Source of the DNA: Methanobacteriota archaeon | GTDB lineage: Archaea; Halobacteriota; Methanosarcinia; Methanosarcinales; Methanosarcinaceae | Direction of reading: 5' to 3' | Length of the DNA: 47,720 nt | Assembly: GCA_030054735.1 (NCBI GenBank) | Contig: JASGVX010000045.1 | Coordinates: 1 to 47,720, forward strand | Part shown: piece after piece, positions 9,266 through 17,339 of the stretch | How positions within the stretch are numbered: position 1 is the stretch's first letter | Layout: the number at the start of each line of letters is the position of its first letter | Program-made: the position numbers and the translations under genes | The notes under the pieces: generated by a model | The model's database searches: none | What the model saw: only the letters and a program-made list of their open reading frames with translations | Told to the model about the DNA's origin: nothing

Positions 9266-9300
9266 GCTGGTATTTTTCCAGCTTTTCTTATTTCTTTTTT
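9266..9300 (+). terminator. Terminator after hdrED
   Basis: GCTGG (9266-9270) pairs with CCAGC (9278-9282), followed by T-rich sequence ending in TTTTTT. It separates the hdrED transcript from the DUF116 genes, which have their own TATA-like AAAATATAAATAC at about 9319-9331. Confidence 0.7.
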
Positions 9301-9352
9301 ACCTTATTGTTTCATAGTAAAATATAAATACAGATGTTACCCTCACCTGACC

Positions 9353-9988
9353 ATGAATATTCCTTACGAATTTCTCGGAAAAGTATTCGTCTACCTTATG
9401 TTTTTTGCTCTTGCAGGTACAGGGATTGCTCTGCTTATAGGAGCTTATTCATTTAGAAACCATAAAATTATTTTTCCGGGATTCGTATTGTTCACACTTT
9501 ATCTTTTCTATTCCCCTGCAAAGTGGCTCTGCAAAGTTTTCAGGATAAGGGAAACTCTTGTTGATGACATCCTTATTGATGTCAGGAATGCTGTAATGCA
9601 TGATGACTTCATGAATATAAAAGGAAGAAAAATTTTACTTCTTCCTCAATGTTTGCGCCATCCAGACTGTAAAGCTAGATGTGATCCTATTCATGGATAT
9701 GAATGCAAACGCTGTGGGCTTTGTGATATCGCAAAAATCTCCGAAGCTGCAGACAGATGTAATTTTAAGGTCTTTGTAGTTCCCGGAGGGAGTTTTGTAA
9801 AAAAGATTTTTAAGGAATACAGGCCAGAAGCCTGTATCGGAGTTGCCTGTTATAATGAGCTTTCTGAGAATATGCAGACTGCCTCGTTTATTCCTGTTCA
9901 GGGCGTTCTTCTCCTCAAAGACGGATGCTTCAAAACCGAGGCAAATGTTGAGGAAATAATTCAAAAAATGGAGATGCGCAATGTATAA
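9353..9988 (+). CDS. DUF116-family membrane-anchored Cys-rich protein (copy 1)
   Basis: 211 residues. Two hydrophobic segments near the N-terminus (about 10-32 and 38-58) anchor it in the membrane. The cytoplasmic part carries a dense cysteine cluster: LLLPQCLRHPDCKARC, then ECKRCGLCD, with a further C-x5-C in 'EACIGVACYNEL' and a late 'LKDGCFKTEANV'. This layout fits the DUF116 family, whose cysteines probably hold an Fe-S cluster; the biochemical role is not established. It overlaps the next DUF116 gene by 8 bp, so the two are translationally coupled, and the TATA-like box about 28 nt upstream suggests a nearly leaderless message. Position between hdrED and prenyl-reductase-type genes hints at membrane redox or isoprenoid work (inference). 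Confidence 0.75.
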   Translation: MNIPYEFLGKVFVYLMFFALAGTGIALLIGAYSFRNHKIIFPGFVLFTLYLFYSPAKWLCKVFRIRETLVDDILIDVRNAVMHDDFMNIKGRKILLLPQCLRHPDCKARCDPIHGYECKRCGLCDIAKISEAADRCNFKVFVVPGGSFVKKIFKEYRPEACIGVACYNELSENMQTASFIPVQGVLLLKDGCFKTEANVEEIIQKMEMRNV

Positions 9989-10601
9989 TCTTATAGGGCA
10001 GGCCCTTTTTATTTTTATTGTAGTCTCCCTTACTCTTTCAAGCATAGCTCTGCTGGTCAGCCGGAGGAGTCTTAAACACAGTGTTTTTCTGGCAGGTTTT
10101 TATGCAGATGTACTCGACTTCTTTTATTTGCCTTTAAGACATCTTTTTCTCAAGTTTTCGGATACCCGTGTCTTAGACAAATGGATGTCGTCTTTGAAAA
10201 ATAGAGCCCATGCTTCTGCCTTTGCAAAAACAAAAAAAAGGATAATCCTTGCTCCTCACTGTATGCGCAGCCTTGACTGTCCTGCTTACTCTACACAGAC
10301 AGGAATTGAGTGCAAATCATGTGGAAAATGTGTTTTTACCCGGTTAAAGAAAGATGCTGAAAAATACGGGTATAAAGTTTTCATCGTGACAGGCTCTTCA
10401 TTTGTAAAAAATATCCTTAAAATGGAAGATTCGGATGGTGTCCTCCTTATCGCCTGTGATTATGAAATCAACAAAGTCATGCGCGCCATCAAAGACAAGA
10501 AAGTGGCTACCTACGGGATTCCTATGGAAAGAGACGGATGTTATGGGACAGAAGTGAATTACCAGAATGTGCTTGCAGTATTTGAAAGGTTTAATACTTA
10601 A
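9981..10601 (+). CDS. DUF116-family membrane-anchored Cys-rich protein (copy 2)
   Basis: 206 residues, a divergent paralog of the preceding gene in the same order of parts: an N-terminal hydrophobic helix (about 8-30), a second hydrophobic stretch (about 38-55), then ILAPHCMRSLDC, ECKSCGKCVFTRL, 'VFIVTGSSFVKNIL' and a closing 'MERDGCYGTEVNY'. The matching blocks show that both copies keep the same cysteine framework (HC/QC, DC, ECKxCGxC, DGC), so the cysteines are under selection in both. The 8-bp overlap with copy 1 points to co-production, perhaps as a heterodimer (inference). Specific function unknown. Confidence 0.75.
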   Translation: MYNLIGQALFIFIVVSLTLSSIALLVSRRSLKHSVFLAGFYADVLDFFYLPLRHLFLKFSDTRVLDKWMSSLKNRAHASAFAKTKKRIILAPHCMRSLDCPAYSTQTGIECKSCGKCVFTRLKKDAEKYGYKVFIVTGSSFVKNILKMEDSDGVLLIACDYEINKVMRAIKDKKVATYGIPMERDGCYGTEVNYQNVLAVFERFNT

Positions 10602-10777
10602 TTTGCTAAGCTACAATTATTTCTTCTCCGGTTTTTCTCTTATTAACTACATCTTTCCTATCTCTTTTTTCCCAAATCAAACGTAACTTTGATTAATATC
10701 AACACTTTAAACTAAGTCCTGGTTATATTTACATAAAACTTAGATCATTTCAGGATCTTTTTGAGGGTGCTACTTTC

Positions 10778-11899
10778 ATGTATGACGTAATCATCATAGG
10801 TGGTGGACCTTCCGGAGCCTCGGCCGGAAGAAGGGCAGGAAAACTTGGGCTTAATACGCTATTGCTTGAAAAAGAAGAATTCCCAAGATACAAACCCTGC
10901 GGAGGAGCTCTTTCGAGACATGCGATTTCTTACCTTGATTTCGAGCTCCCCCAGGATATTATTGAATGGAAAGTTACAGGTGCCCGGATCTCTTTCAGGG
11001 GACAGACAATTGAAGCACACAAAGACCATTGTCTCTCCATAATGGTCTCACGGGATGTTTTTGATAACTTCCTTCTCGAAAAGGCAAAAGAGACAGGAGT
11101 CAAAGTGCACACCGGTGAAAAAGTTCTTCAATGTGTGGAATCTCCTGAATGTGTGGAGGTCACGACAGAAAAAGGGACATATCAGGCAAGGTTTGCAATC
11201 ATTGCTGAAGGGGCACATGGACTTCTCAAGACCTGTGTAAGGCCTGTAGATAGTGATGAAAACAATAGAGTCTGTGTTGTTGCCGAAGTTCCGGCTGAAG
11301 AAAAGGAGATCAAAGAGAGGCTCGGCAGAACTGTATATATATATTTCGGAATTGCTGATGGCGGTTACGGCTGGATTTTCCCTCACAAAACTTATTACTC
11401 AGTTGGAGTCGGAGGGCTCATTAAAGATCTTCCTCACCCCAAAGAAACCATGCTTGAGTTTCTAAAATCTAACGGTTTTACCGGCGATTACAAATTAAAA
11501 GGGCACAAAATCCCAAATGGCGGGGTTAAACGAAAGATAACAGGCCCAAGGGTCCTTCTGAGTGGGGATGCCGCAGGGTTCGTAGACGCTTTTTTAGGTG
11601 AGGGGATTGCTTATGCCATAAGGTCGGGGCAGCTTGCTGCTGAAGTAATTGCCGGAGTTTGTCAGAATGACAAGACAAAAGATCTAAAAAAGTATGAGTC
11701 TCTCTGTCAGGCCGAATTCGGAACTCACCTTAAGTATTCCCTTATATTTTCCAGAATCATGCACCGCTTCCCTGAGAAGACGTTCAAAATCTTCACGTCA
11801 AACAGCAAAATGATTGATAAATACTTTGAGGTTGTAGACTACACAGTCGATTACAAGGATTATTTGCGCTGGTCATTACTGAATTTCAAACTGAGGTAA
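10778..11899 (+). CDS. Geranylgeranyl reductase-family FAD protein (copy 1)
   Basis: Flavoprotein of the geranylgeranyl reductase / digeranylgeranylglycerophospholipid reductase family, which saturates prenyl double bonds. The N-terminal Rossmann motif GGGPSGASAGRRAG (residues 8-21) binds FAD. PRYKPCGGAL (about 37-46) has the conserved Cys region. GGYGWIFPHKTYYSVGVGG (about 200-220) is the family's YxWxFP motif, and GDAAGFVDAFLGEGI (about 262-276) is the second flavin-binding motif. 373 residues, normal length. GAGGGTG is placed 8-12 nt before the ATG and a TATA-like element lies near 10723. Substrate is not readable from sequence: archaeal lipid chains or the methanophenazine side chain are both possible given the hdrED neighbourhood. 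Confidence 0.85.
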   Translation: MYDVIIIGGGPSGASAGRRAGKLGLNTLLLEKEEFPRYKPCGGALSRHAISYLDFELPQDIIEWKVTGARISFRGQTIEAHKDHCLSIMVSRDVFDNFLLEKAKETGVKVHTGEKVLQCVESPECVEVTTEKGTYQARFAIIAEGAHGLLKTCVRPVDSDENNRVCVVAEVPAEEKEIKERLGRTVYIYFGIADGGYGWIFPHKTYYSVGVGGLIKDLPHPKETMLEFLKSNGFTGDYKLKGHKIPNGGVKRKITGPRVLLSGDAAGFVDAFLGEGIAYAIRSGQLAAEVIAGVCQNDKTKDLKKYESLCQAEFGTHLKYSLIFSRIMHRFPEKTFKIFTSNSKMIDKYFEVVDYTVDYKDYLRWSLLNFKLR

Positions 11900-11915
11900 T
11901 TAAAGGTGCCTTGAT

Positions 11916-13064
11916 ATGTACGACCTAATTATAGTTGGAGGAGGGCCTTCCGGAGCTTCTGCCGGGAGAAGGGCAGGCTAGCTTGGCCTTAATACCTTAC
12001 TGCTTGAAAAAAAAGAATTTCCCAGATATAAGCCATGTGCCGGGGGGCTTTCGACTCGTGCTCTTTCTTACCTTGATTTCGAGCTTCCTCAGGATATTAT
12101 TGAACGGAAGGTCACGGGATTAAGGGGGATTTTCAAAAATCAGATGATTGAAGTGCACAAGGATCATAGTATAGCTTTTCTGGTGTCTCGATGGGTTTTT
12201 GATAAGTTTTTATTAGAAAAAGCAAGAGAAACCGGAATAAAAATTCATACTGGAGAAAAAGTTTTAAATTGTGTGGAGAAACCCGAATTCGTAGAAATAA
12301 CTACAAAAGAAGGAACTTATCAGGCGAAATTTGCTATTATTGCCGAAGGGGCACATGGAGTTCTCAAAACCTGTGTCAGGCCTGCAGACAATGAGGACGA
12401 ATATAGGGTCTCTCTGGTCGCCGAAATCCTGGCTGATGAAGAAGAAATCAAAAAATCTTTTGGTAGCGCTGTTGAAATACACTTTGGGATTGCACCCGGA
12501 GGGTATGGCTGGATTTTCCCTCACAGGAATTATTACTCGGTGGGGATTGGGGGGATTGCTAAGGGTTTTCCTCATCCAAAAAAGATAATGCTTAAGTTTC
12601 TAAGAGATAATGGCTTTACAGGGGATTACAAATTAAAAGGGCATAAAATTCCCCTGGGCGGAATTAAGCGAAATGTTTCCGGTTCCAGAGTTCTTCTGTG
12701 TGGGGATGCTGCAGGATTCGTAGATGCTGTTTCAGGCGAGGGGCTTGCTTATGCCATAAGTTCAGGACAGTTTGCTGCTGAAGTGATTGCTGGCCTACAC
12801 GGCGGAAACATAAAGGACCTGAGCGAATATGAATCTCTTTGCCAGAGAGAGTTTGGAACTCACCTTAAGTATTCCCTTGTTTCTTCCAGATTAATTCATA
12901 GATTTCCGGAAATCTCTTTCAATATGGCCATAAACAACAGAGAAATTCTGAGTAAATGCCTTGATGTTGTGGATTCGAGTATTGATTATAAGGCTTATTT
13001 TTTCTGGTCATTAAAGGTGTTCCCTCACGTTTTCCTCAGAAAGTTAAAATCAGGTTATCAATAA
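11916..13064 (+). CDS. Geranylgeranyl reductase-family FAD protein (copy 2) with in-frame TAG
   Basis: Tandem paralog of the preceding gene, starting 16 bp after it behind an AAAGGTG ribosome site. From ATG 11916 one frame runs 382 codons to TAA 13062-13064 with a single interruption, TAG at 11979-11981 (codon 22). Copy 1 has AAA (Lys) at the aligned position: GRRAG-K-LGLNTLLLE versus GRRAG-TAG-LGLNTLLLE. Everything else is intact, including GGGPSG, PRYKPC, GGYGWIFPHRNYYSVGIGG and GDAAGFVDAVSGEGL. Differences from copy 1 near the TAG are largely synonymous, suggesting selection on protein. Methanosarcina inserts pyrrolysine, a lysine derivative, at UAG, so this may be a pyrrolysine-containing reductase; the alternative is a recent nonsense mutation. 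ATG 12144 could only give a fragment without the FAD motif. Confidence 0.75.
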
Positions 13065-13106
13065 ATAGCGGTTTCCGGTTAACGATTGGATAAAAAGAAA
13101 ATTTAA

Positions 13107-13474
13107 GTGCGAGTGAGGCGTGTAAGCTCCCTTCTGTTCCTGCAAAGCTTTCTTACACCCACCAGTTTAAGAAATGGCCCCGAAGGACTCTTGCAGCGAC
13201 GGCATTCGGCTAAGCGTTACCAAAACCAATCGGGTGATTCCGGACTGCTCGTTCTTCCCGATTTCCAACTTGCACCCACGAGGATTCGCCGTTTCATCCA
13301 CTCTCCCTGTGACCTCAGCTTATGGCATCATCGCATTTGCAGGGGATGGTTATCGTTTCTGTGCCAGGGCCCGGGCTCTCGCCCGACATCCTTTACAGAT
13401 GTTCGTGTGTCCGGAGCGGTGGGGAGACTTTCCTCAGACCTGAAGGTCCGGCAGCCGTCCAGCCTCTCTCGCAC
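13107..13474 (-). ncRNA. rnpB: RNase P RNA (archaeal)
   Basis: RNA component of ribonuclease P, which trims 5' leaders of pre-tRNAs. Read on the minus strand, the 5' end GUGCGAGAGAGGC (13474-13462) pairs with the 3' end GCCUCACUCGCAC (13119-13107) as the P1 helix with one mismatch. GAGGAAAGUC at 13435-13426 is the conserved region I signature and ACAGAAACGAU at 13362-13352 is the conserved region IV signature; the two lie at the usual distances. The 368-nt length and the GC-rich block in AT-rich surroundings fit archaeal type A RNase P RNA. Several long open frames on the plus strand here are artefacts of the GC-rich RNA. Confidence 0.93.
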
Positions 13475-13507
13475 GTTACTGATTCCTGGCTCTATCTATT
13501 TTTTGAA

Positions 13508-13520
13508 CCTATATATATTT
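13508..13520 (-). promoter_or_regulatory. TATA box for rnpB
   Basis: On the minus strand AAATATATATAGG lies about 35-45 nt before the first P1 base. If transcription starts the usual 25-27 nt downstream, the primary transcript carries about 10-15 extra 5' nucleotides. Confidence 0.6.
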
Positions 13521-13582
13521 ATGGGAGAATACTTCTACAGCAAGTAAAAGGATGAAATGGCCTCCTGATAGGAATTTTATCC

Positions 13583-13600
13583 TCAACTGCGTAAGTCCTA
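13583..13600. repeat. Solo element end matching the MITE at 6717-6833
   Basis: TCAACTGCGTAAGTCCTA is the reverse complement of the TAGGACTTACGCA-type terminus of the element at 6717. No partner end is visible close by, so this is a remnant or the edge of a deleted copy. The following 13.60-13.70 kb has a short protein-like plus-strand frame that I cannot identify. Confidence 0.6.
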
Positions 13601-13800
13601 TAATTGTCTCAGTTGAAGCTTTGGGAATGGAAATAGAAAGTATTTCAATGAAAGCAAAAGATCGAAAATTTGGAAAATTCCAAAAATACATGTTTGGGTA
13701 ACCCGGGTGTATTTCAGAAAAACGATAGCAGAAGAAATTGTGAAAAATTGAAGGACATCTGCGGAAAGCCGGTTATATAGTGTTAATTTACTTTCTACCA

Positions 13801-13995
13801 TGGATAAGGGGCAGTATAAAATCAAACATCAAAGAATGATTAGAAGTAGGAATTGTTTTAAAGCAGGACCAGAGAACCGGAAAAATTACCCGGGGCGTTG
13901 TAAAAAGAATTTTAAACAACTCTTCGACCCAAGCTCATGGGGTCAAAGTTCAGCTGAGAGATGGGCAGGTCGGAAGGATTAAGGAAATTTATTAA
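13801..13995 (+). pseudogene. YwbE-like (DUF2196) pseudogene
   Basis: The plus-strand frame reads, after an in-frame TGA at 13837-13839, LEVGIVLKQDQRTGKITRGV and continues to a DGQVGRIKEIY end at TAA 13993-13995. This is the YwbE/DUF2196 family, a small protein of about 60-65 residues of unknown function. The in-frame codons upstream (RGSIKSNIKE) match the usual N-terminus except that the expected Pro-Gly became Glu-stop. The only ATG (13800) is out of frame, and the conserved HPHG reads QAHG. I call it a decayed copy; a frame from ATG 13800 gives only a shadow peptide. Confidence 0.75.
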
Positions 13996-15148
13996 AATCC
14001 CGAGTACTGAAGAATAGTCTGTCCTGAAAAGCAGTCCTGCTCATTCATTCTTTATTTTTGAATCATTTTTTGCTTCATCTGCTGCCCATAATCTCGCCAG
14101 CTCTATTTACAGATTCAGGGTATGGAATAATGTGAGCCTCGCTTCTTTTAGAGTTCGTGCAGGAATCTATTTCTTTCTGGATGGCAATAGTTATTTTCTT
14201 CCTGTAAGCTCCATATCACTCTTTTGAAGTTTTCTGTATTCCTCTTAAAATAAGTAATTATCAGCCTTTTTTAGGATTTTAAAGCCTGTACAGTAATGTT
14301 AAAGCCTTTTCATATGCTTAAATCACTTACATCATCCGTAAAGCTTATTTTATATATTTAACAATACATTGAAGGATAATAAATGGCCAGGGTTTGTTTA
14401 TTTATTTCATATGAAACGCACCTGCTAATAAAATGGCTTATATATACTCTATATTAATTATAAATTATGTGGATCTTTTATCAAGTAAAATAAAGTGTTA
14501 TCAAGCTTTAAAAGTATTTATTTTGTCAGGTGACCGGATTATTGTAAAAAGTATACTTATATTTTAATTTTACATTATGAAGTTCTAATCCCAAGTGATT
14601 TTTCAGATAAAACGAAAATAAAAACGTTGAAAAATCCACGGGAATTAAAAGATCTTTAAGAATGTGAAGGAATAAAGGTCTTAAAAACAGGAAAAGGTCT
14701 CAAAAAAGAGAAAAAATAAATCTCCAAAAGTATGTACTCTAAAAACATTGAGAAAAACCTGAATGTTAAGGGCATTTCCATCACGAAACAGTGGTTTCTA
14801 TTGCATCTACATTAATGTCAAGGTCCGATTCCTTCCGGAACTCTGCAACAGAGGCCCTGAGTTATTCCGCAAAGATAATATTTTTGTGACCTGGACAGGT
14901 TGTCACAGGCCCGTTGCGGGACAAAGACCCTGAATTAGACGGAACTGAGGCGGTGTCAAAGTCCGCTTTAATGGGGTTAACCCTTAACAATAAGCATTTT
15001 TCAGGCGACGCCTGTTCGGGCGGATTCAGGAGTTGCCTGAAATATCTTTATTGATTTCCGATGATTTATTGATTTCCGATGATCAATCTACCCCTTTAAT
15101 TTTACTCTTTCGAAACATTATTTATCCTTAACCGTATCTGGTTTTTTT
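13996..15148. other. 1.15-kb gene-free region with short relics
   Basis: No intact gene is recognised. On the minus strand at about 14085-14215 and 14781-14950 there are short protein-like frames broken by stops (the second includes EFRKESDLDINVDAIETTV), probably coding relics of unidentified genes. 14330-14600 is very AT-rich with several TATA-like stretches. At 15048-15083 an 18-bp unit TTATTGATTTCCGATGAT is repeated twice in tandem. A TATA-like ATTATTTATCC at about 15117-15127 sits 25-30 nt before the next start. Confidence 0.5.
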
Positions 15149-15832
15149 ATGCCTGAATCATACTGGGAAAAAGTACCTGGAAAGAATATACCCTCAAGCC
15201 TTGAACTTTACCCTGTAATCTATAACTATCTTCGGGAAGGATATAATATTCTCGATATAGGGTGCGGGTTTGGGAAAATTAGCCTTGAGCTTGCTTCTCA
15301 GGGATATTCTGTAACAGGGATAGATATAAACGCTGAAGCGATCAGGCTTTCAAAAGATGCTGCAAAAAGCCTGGGTCTAAATAAGAAGACCGAAGGAAGG
15401 GCTGAGTTTATTGTCGGGAATGCTTCTTCTCTTCCTTTCCGGGAGTCAAGTTTCGATTTTGAAATCATGCAGGCTTTTTTGACCTCTGTGCAGGACCCAC
15501 AGGAAAAAGCAAGGATAATCCAGGAAGCTTTTAGAGTCCTGAAACCCGGTGCTTACCTTTACCTTGTGGAATTTGGCCAGAACTGGCACCTCCAGCTTTA
15601 TAGAAATAGATATCTTCAGGACTTCCCAATTACAAAGGAAGAAGGGTCTTTCCTTGCCCGTAATCCTGAAACCGGAGAGCTTGAGTTTATTGCACATCAT
15701 TTCACCGAAAAAGAGCTTGTGTTCCTGCTTGTAGATCACGGGTTTGAGATTGACTATTTCAGGGTTGAAGAGATGAAGACAAGAACTGGAAACAAAATTT
15801 TAGGGTTTGTAGTTGTCGTTAAAAAACTTTGA
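15149..15832 (+). CDS. Class I SAM-dependent methyltransferase
   Basis: 227 residues with the Rossmann-type methyltransferase fold. Motif I is ILDIGCGFGKISLELA (about 34-49), the acidic residue after strand 2 is in VTGIDINAEAI (about 55-65), motif II/III region 'FIVGNASSLPFRESSFD', and the post-motif 'EAFRVLKPGAYLYLVE' closes the core. This is the Methyltransf_11/25 type; substrate is not predictable. Residues 140-200 form a lid-like insertion that may set specificity. No Shine-Dalgarno precedes the ATG and a TATA-like box lies 25-30 nt upstream, so the message may be leaderless. It stands alone, convergent with the SMR transporter gene. Confidence 0.85.
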   Translation: MPESYWEKVPGKNIPSSLELYPVIYNYLREGYNILDIGCGFGKISLELASQGYSVTGIDINAEAIRLSKDAAKSLGLNKKTEGRAEFIVGNASSLPFRESSFDFEIMQAFLTSVQDPQEKARIIQEAFRVLKPGAYLYLVEFGQNWHLQLYRNRYLQDFPITKEEGSFLARNPETGELEFIAHHFTEKELVFLLVDHGFEIDYFRVEEMKTRTGNKILGFVVVVKKL

Positions 15833-15895
15833 AGCCCATTGCAGGTCTATTTTATTCAGGTTAGTCCGGCTGAAATTACCTTACTCCACCGTTCG

Positions 15896-16222
15896 TTACG
15901 TTACTCTGTCACTCAGATGAAGCCCGATTACTCCTGCAACTACAAGTACAAGAGAAATCATCTTGAGGGCAGAGGCAGGTTCTTTGAACCAGAATATTCC
16001 TACTGCCGTAATAAGAGCAGTACCCAACCCTGCCCATATCGCGTATGCAATGCTCACATCCAGTCCTTTGAGAGCAAGGGTAAAGAAAAAGAAACTAATT
16101 GCATAAAATACGAAAATCAAAACCGATGGGATTAGTTTTGAAAAACCTTCGGATAACTTCATGCAGGTTGTTCCGCAGACCTCAAACAGTATTGCGAGCA
16201 ACATAAGATAATAATAGTTCAT
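15896..16222 (-). CDS. Small multidrug resistance (SMR/EmrE-type) transporter
   Basis: 108-residue protein with four hydrophobic helices, the size and shape of SMR proteins, which work as dimers exchanging protons for cationic drugs or guanidinium-like compounds. The conserved membrane glutamate is in 'LLAILFEVCGTTCMKLSEGF' (Glu 14). Further family marks are 'YAISFFFFTLALKGLDVSIAYAIWAGLGT' (given here as a run of two family blocks: helix 2 and the AYAIWAG motif) and 'EPASALKMISLVLVVAGVIG' in helix 4. No ribosome site is clear; TATA-like sequence is close to the ATG, so the message may be leaderless. Whether it exports drugs or a metabolite cannot be told. Confidence 0.88.
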   Translation of the reverse strand: MNYYYLMLLAILFEVCGTTCMKLSEGFSKLIPSVLIFVFYAISFFFFTLALKGLDVSIAYAIWAGLGTALITAVGIFWFKEPASALKMISLVLVVAGVIGLHLSDRVT

Positions 16223-16259
16223 TAATGGATTATTTAATTCCTATTATTAATCACTTATC

Positions 16260-16333
16260 TATTTAGCATGAAAGTGCTTTCCAGCACTTTCATTTCTTTG
16301 TGCCTGTTATTCGAAGAATTTCATATGCGTTTT
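16260..16333 (+). repeat. 73-bp repeat with perfect hairpin, inverted copy of 5868-5940
   Basis: Begins TATTTAGCATGAAAGTGCTT and ends TTCATATGCGTTTT, matching the minus strand at 5940-5868. This copy has a perfect 9-bp hairpin, GAAAGTGCT-TTCC-AGCACTTTC (16269-16290). Both copies are followed in the same relative direction by broken coding sequence, consistent with the end of an insertion sequence. Confidence 0.8.
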
Positions 16334-16740
16334 GTCTTTTATTTCAGTCGAATACCCCGCCAACCGTTCTTTTTAGACATAATTAATTCCATTCTTAGAA
16401 ATAATTATATAAACACAGGCCATAAACTGATTCTGCCAAATGACATTGATTTTTACGATATAATGGGGGAGTATGAATGATTGTTGGAATAAAGCAATCT
16501 TGAAACCGGTATCGATCTGGCAAATGTGTGGCTAAAAGATATTATGGATCAGTTGAAGTGGGAAGATCAGCGCATAGAACCCTAATTTGACTGATTCTGT
16601 CAATTTATAGAGCATTCTATTACACAAAAAACATCGCATTAACACATTACATTTATGTAATATGGTAAATGTCAAAAAATTATAAGATTCAAGACAAAAC
16701 ATTGAATTGTATGATGAAAACAGAAGCATGAAGCCCATTT
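16334..16740. other. Gene-free region with coding relics
   Basis: A short plus-strand frame runs to TGA near 16480, then another fragment 'LETGIDLANVWLKDIMDQLK' (about 16500-16585, ending TAA) has protein-like composition but no start. Neither family is recognised. A perfect small palindrome TTACATTTATGTAA occurs at about 16646-16659. I see no functional gene. Confidence 0.45.
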
Positions 16741-16773
16741 AGACACTATAATCTCTATACTTCTATCAAATTT

Positions 16774-16880
16774 GGATTAATATATATAATTTTTTAGAAA
16801 CGAAGAGAATATATTGGATAAATTCTAACTATGTTAAACTCTTTGATGTTACAAATTTAAATAATTGTGTTAAGCACAAT
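16774..16880 (+). promoter_or_regulatory. cfbA promoter and candidate operator
   Basis: TATA-like ATTAATATATATAATT lies at about 16776-16791. Near the start codon a dyad ATTGTG-TTAAG-CACAAT (16864-16880) falls within the likely leader. AAGAGGT at about 16907-16913 is the cfbA ribosome site. The dyad could be a repressor site or a small hairpin; no regulator is identified. Confidence 0.45.
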
Positions 16881-16918
16881 CTGAACAAGTTTGAGCTTAT
16901 ATTATAAGAGGTTTAAAA

Positions 16919-17317
16919 ATGACTGAGATACTCGGAATTCTGGCCATCGGCCACGGGAGCAAACTGCCTTATAACAAGGAAGTAGTAACCCAGATCGCAA
17001 ATTTCATCGCACAGAAGCACACTGATATTGTTGTCAGGGCAGGGTTTATGGAAAATAGCGAACCAACCCTTGAAGAGGCAATTGCAGGTTTTTCAGGCAC
17101 AGGAGTAACAAAGATCGCAGCAGTGCCTGTTTTCCTGGCTTCAGGTGTCCACATTACAAAAGACATCCCTAAAATCCTGAACCTTGACAAAGACGGCTGT
17201 GGAACCCTTAATGTCGATGGAAAAGACGTTCCCATCTGTTATGCAAAGCCTCTTGGGGCTGACGAACTTATAGCTGACCTCGTCTTCAAGAGGGCAAAGG
17301 AGGCCCTGCAGATCTAA
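16919..17317 (+). CDS. cfbA: Sirohydrochlorin nickelochelatase CfbA
   Basis: Small class II chelatase inserting Ni2+ into sirohydrochlorin, the first committed step of coenzyme F430 synthesis (related short CbiX enzymes insert cobalt). 132 residues, the length of a one-domain CbiX-S/CfbA subunit that acts as a homodimer. The N-terminal [15 protein letters not shown] has the metal-binding His (about residue 10) and '[19 protein letters not shown]' has the second catalytic His (about 77). Its position 22 bp before cfbE and at the head of the other cfb genes supports the nickel rather than cobalt role. Confidence 0.93.
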   Translation: MTEILGILAIGHGSKLPYNKEVVTQIANFIAQKHTDIVVRAGFMENSEPTLEEAIAGFSGTGVTKIAAVPVFLASGVHITKDIPKILNLDKDGCGTLNVDGKDVPICYAKPLGADELIADLVFKRAKEALQI

Positions 17318-17339
17318 AGATTGAGTCAGGTTGTTATTT

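Noticed and set aside
13107-13555. Plus-strand open frames of 77-146 codons
   Set aside because: They lie over the RNase P RNA on the minus strand and have no family resemblance or ribosome site.
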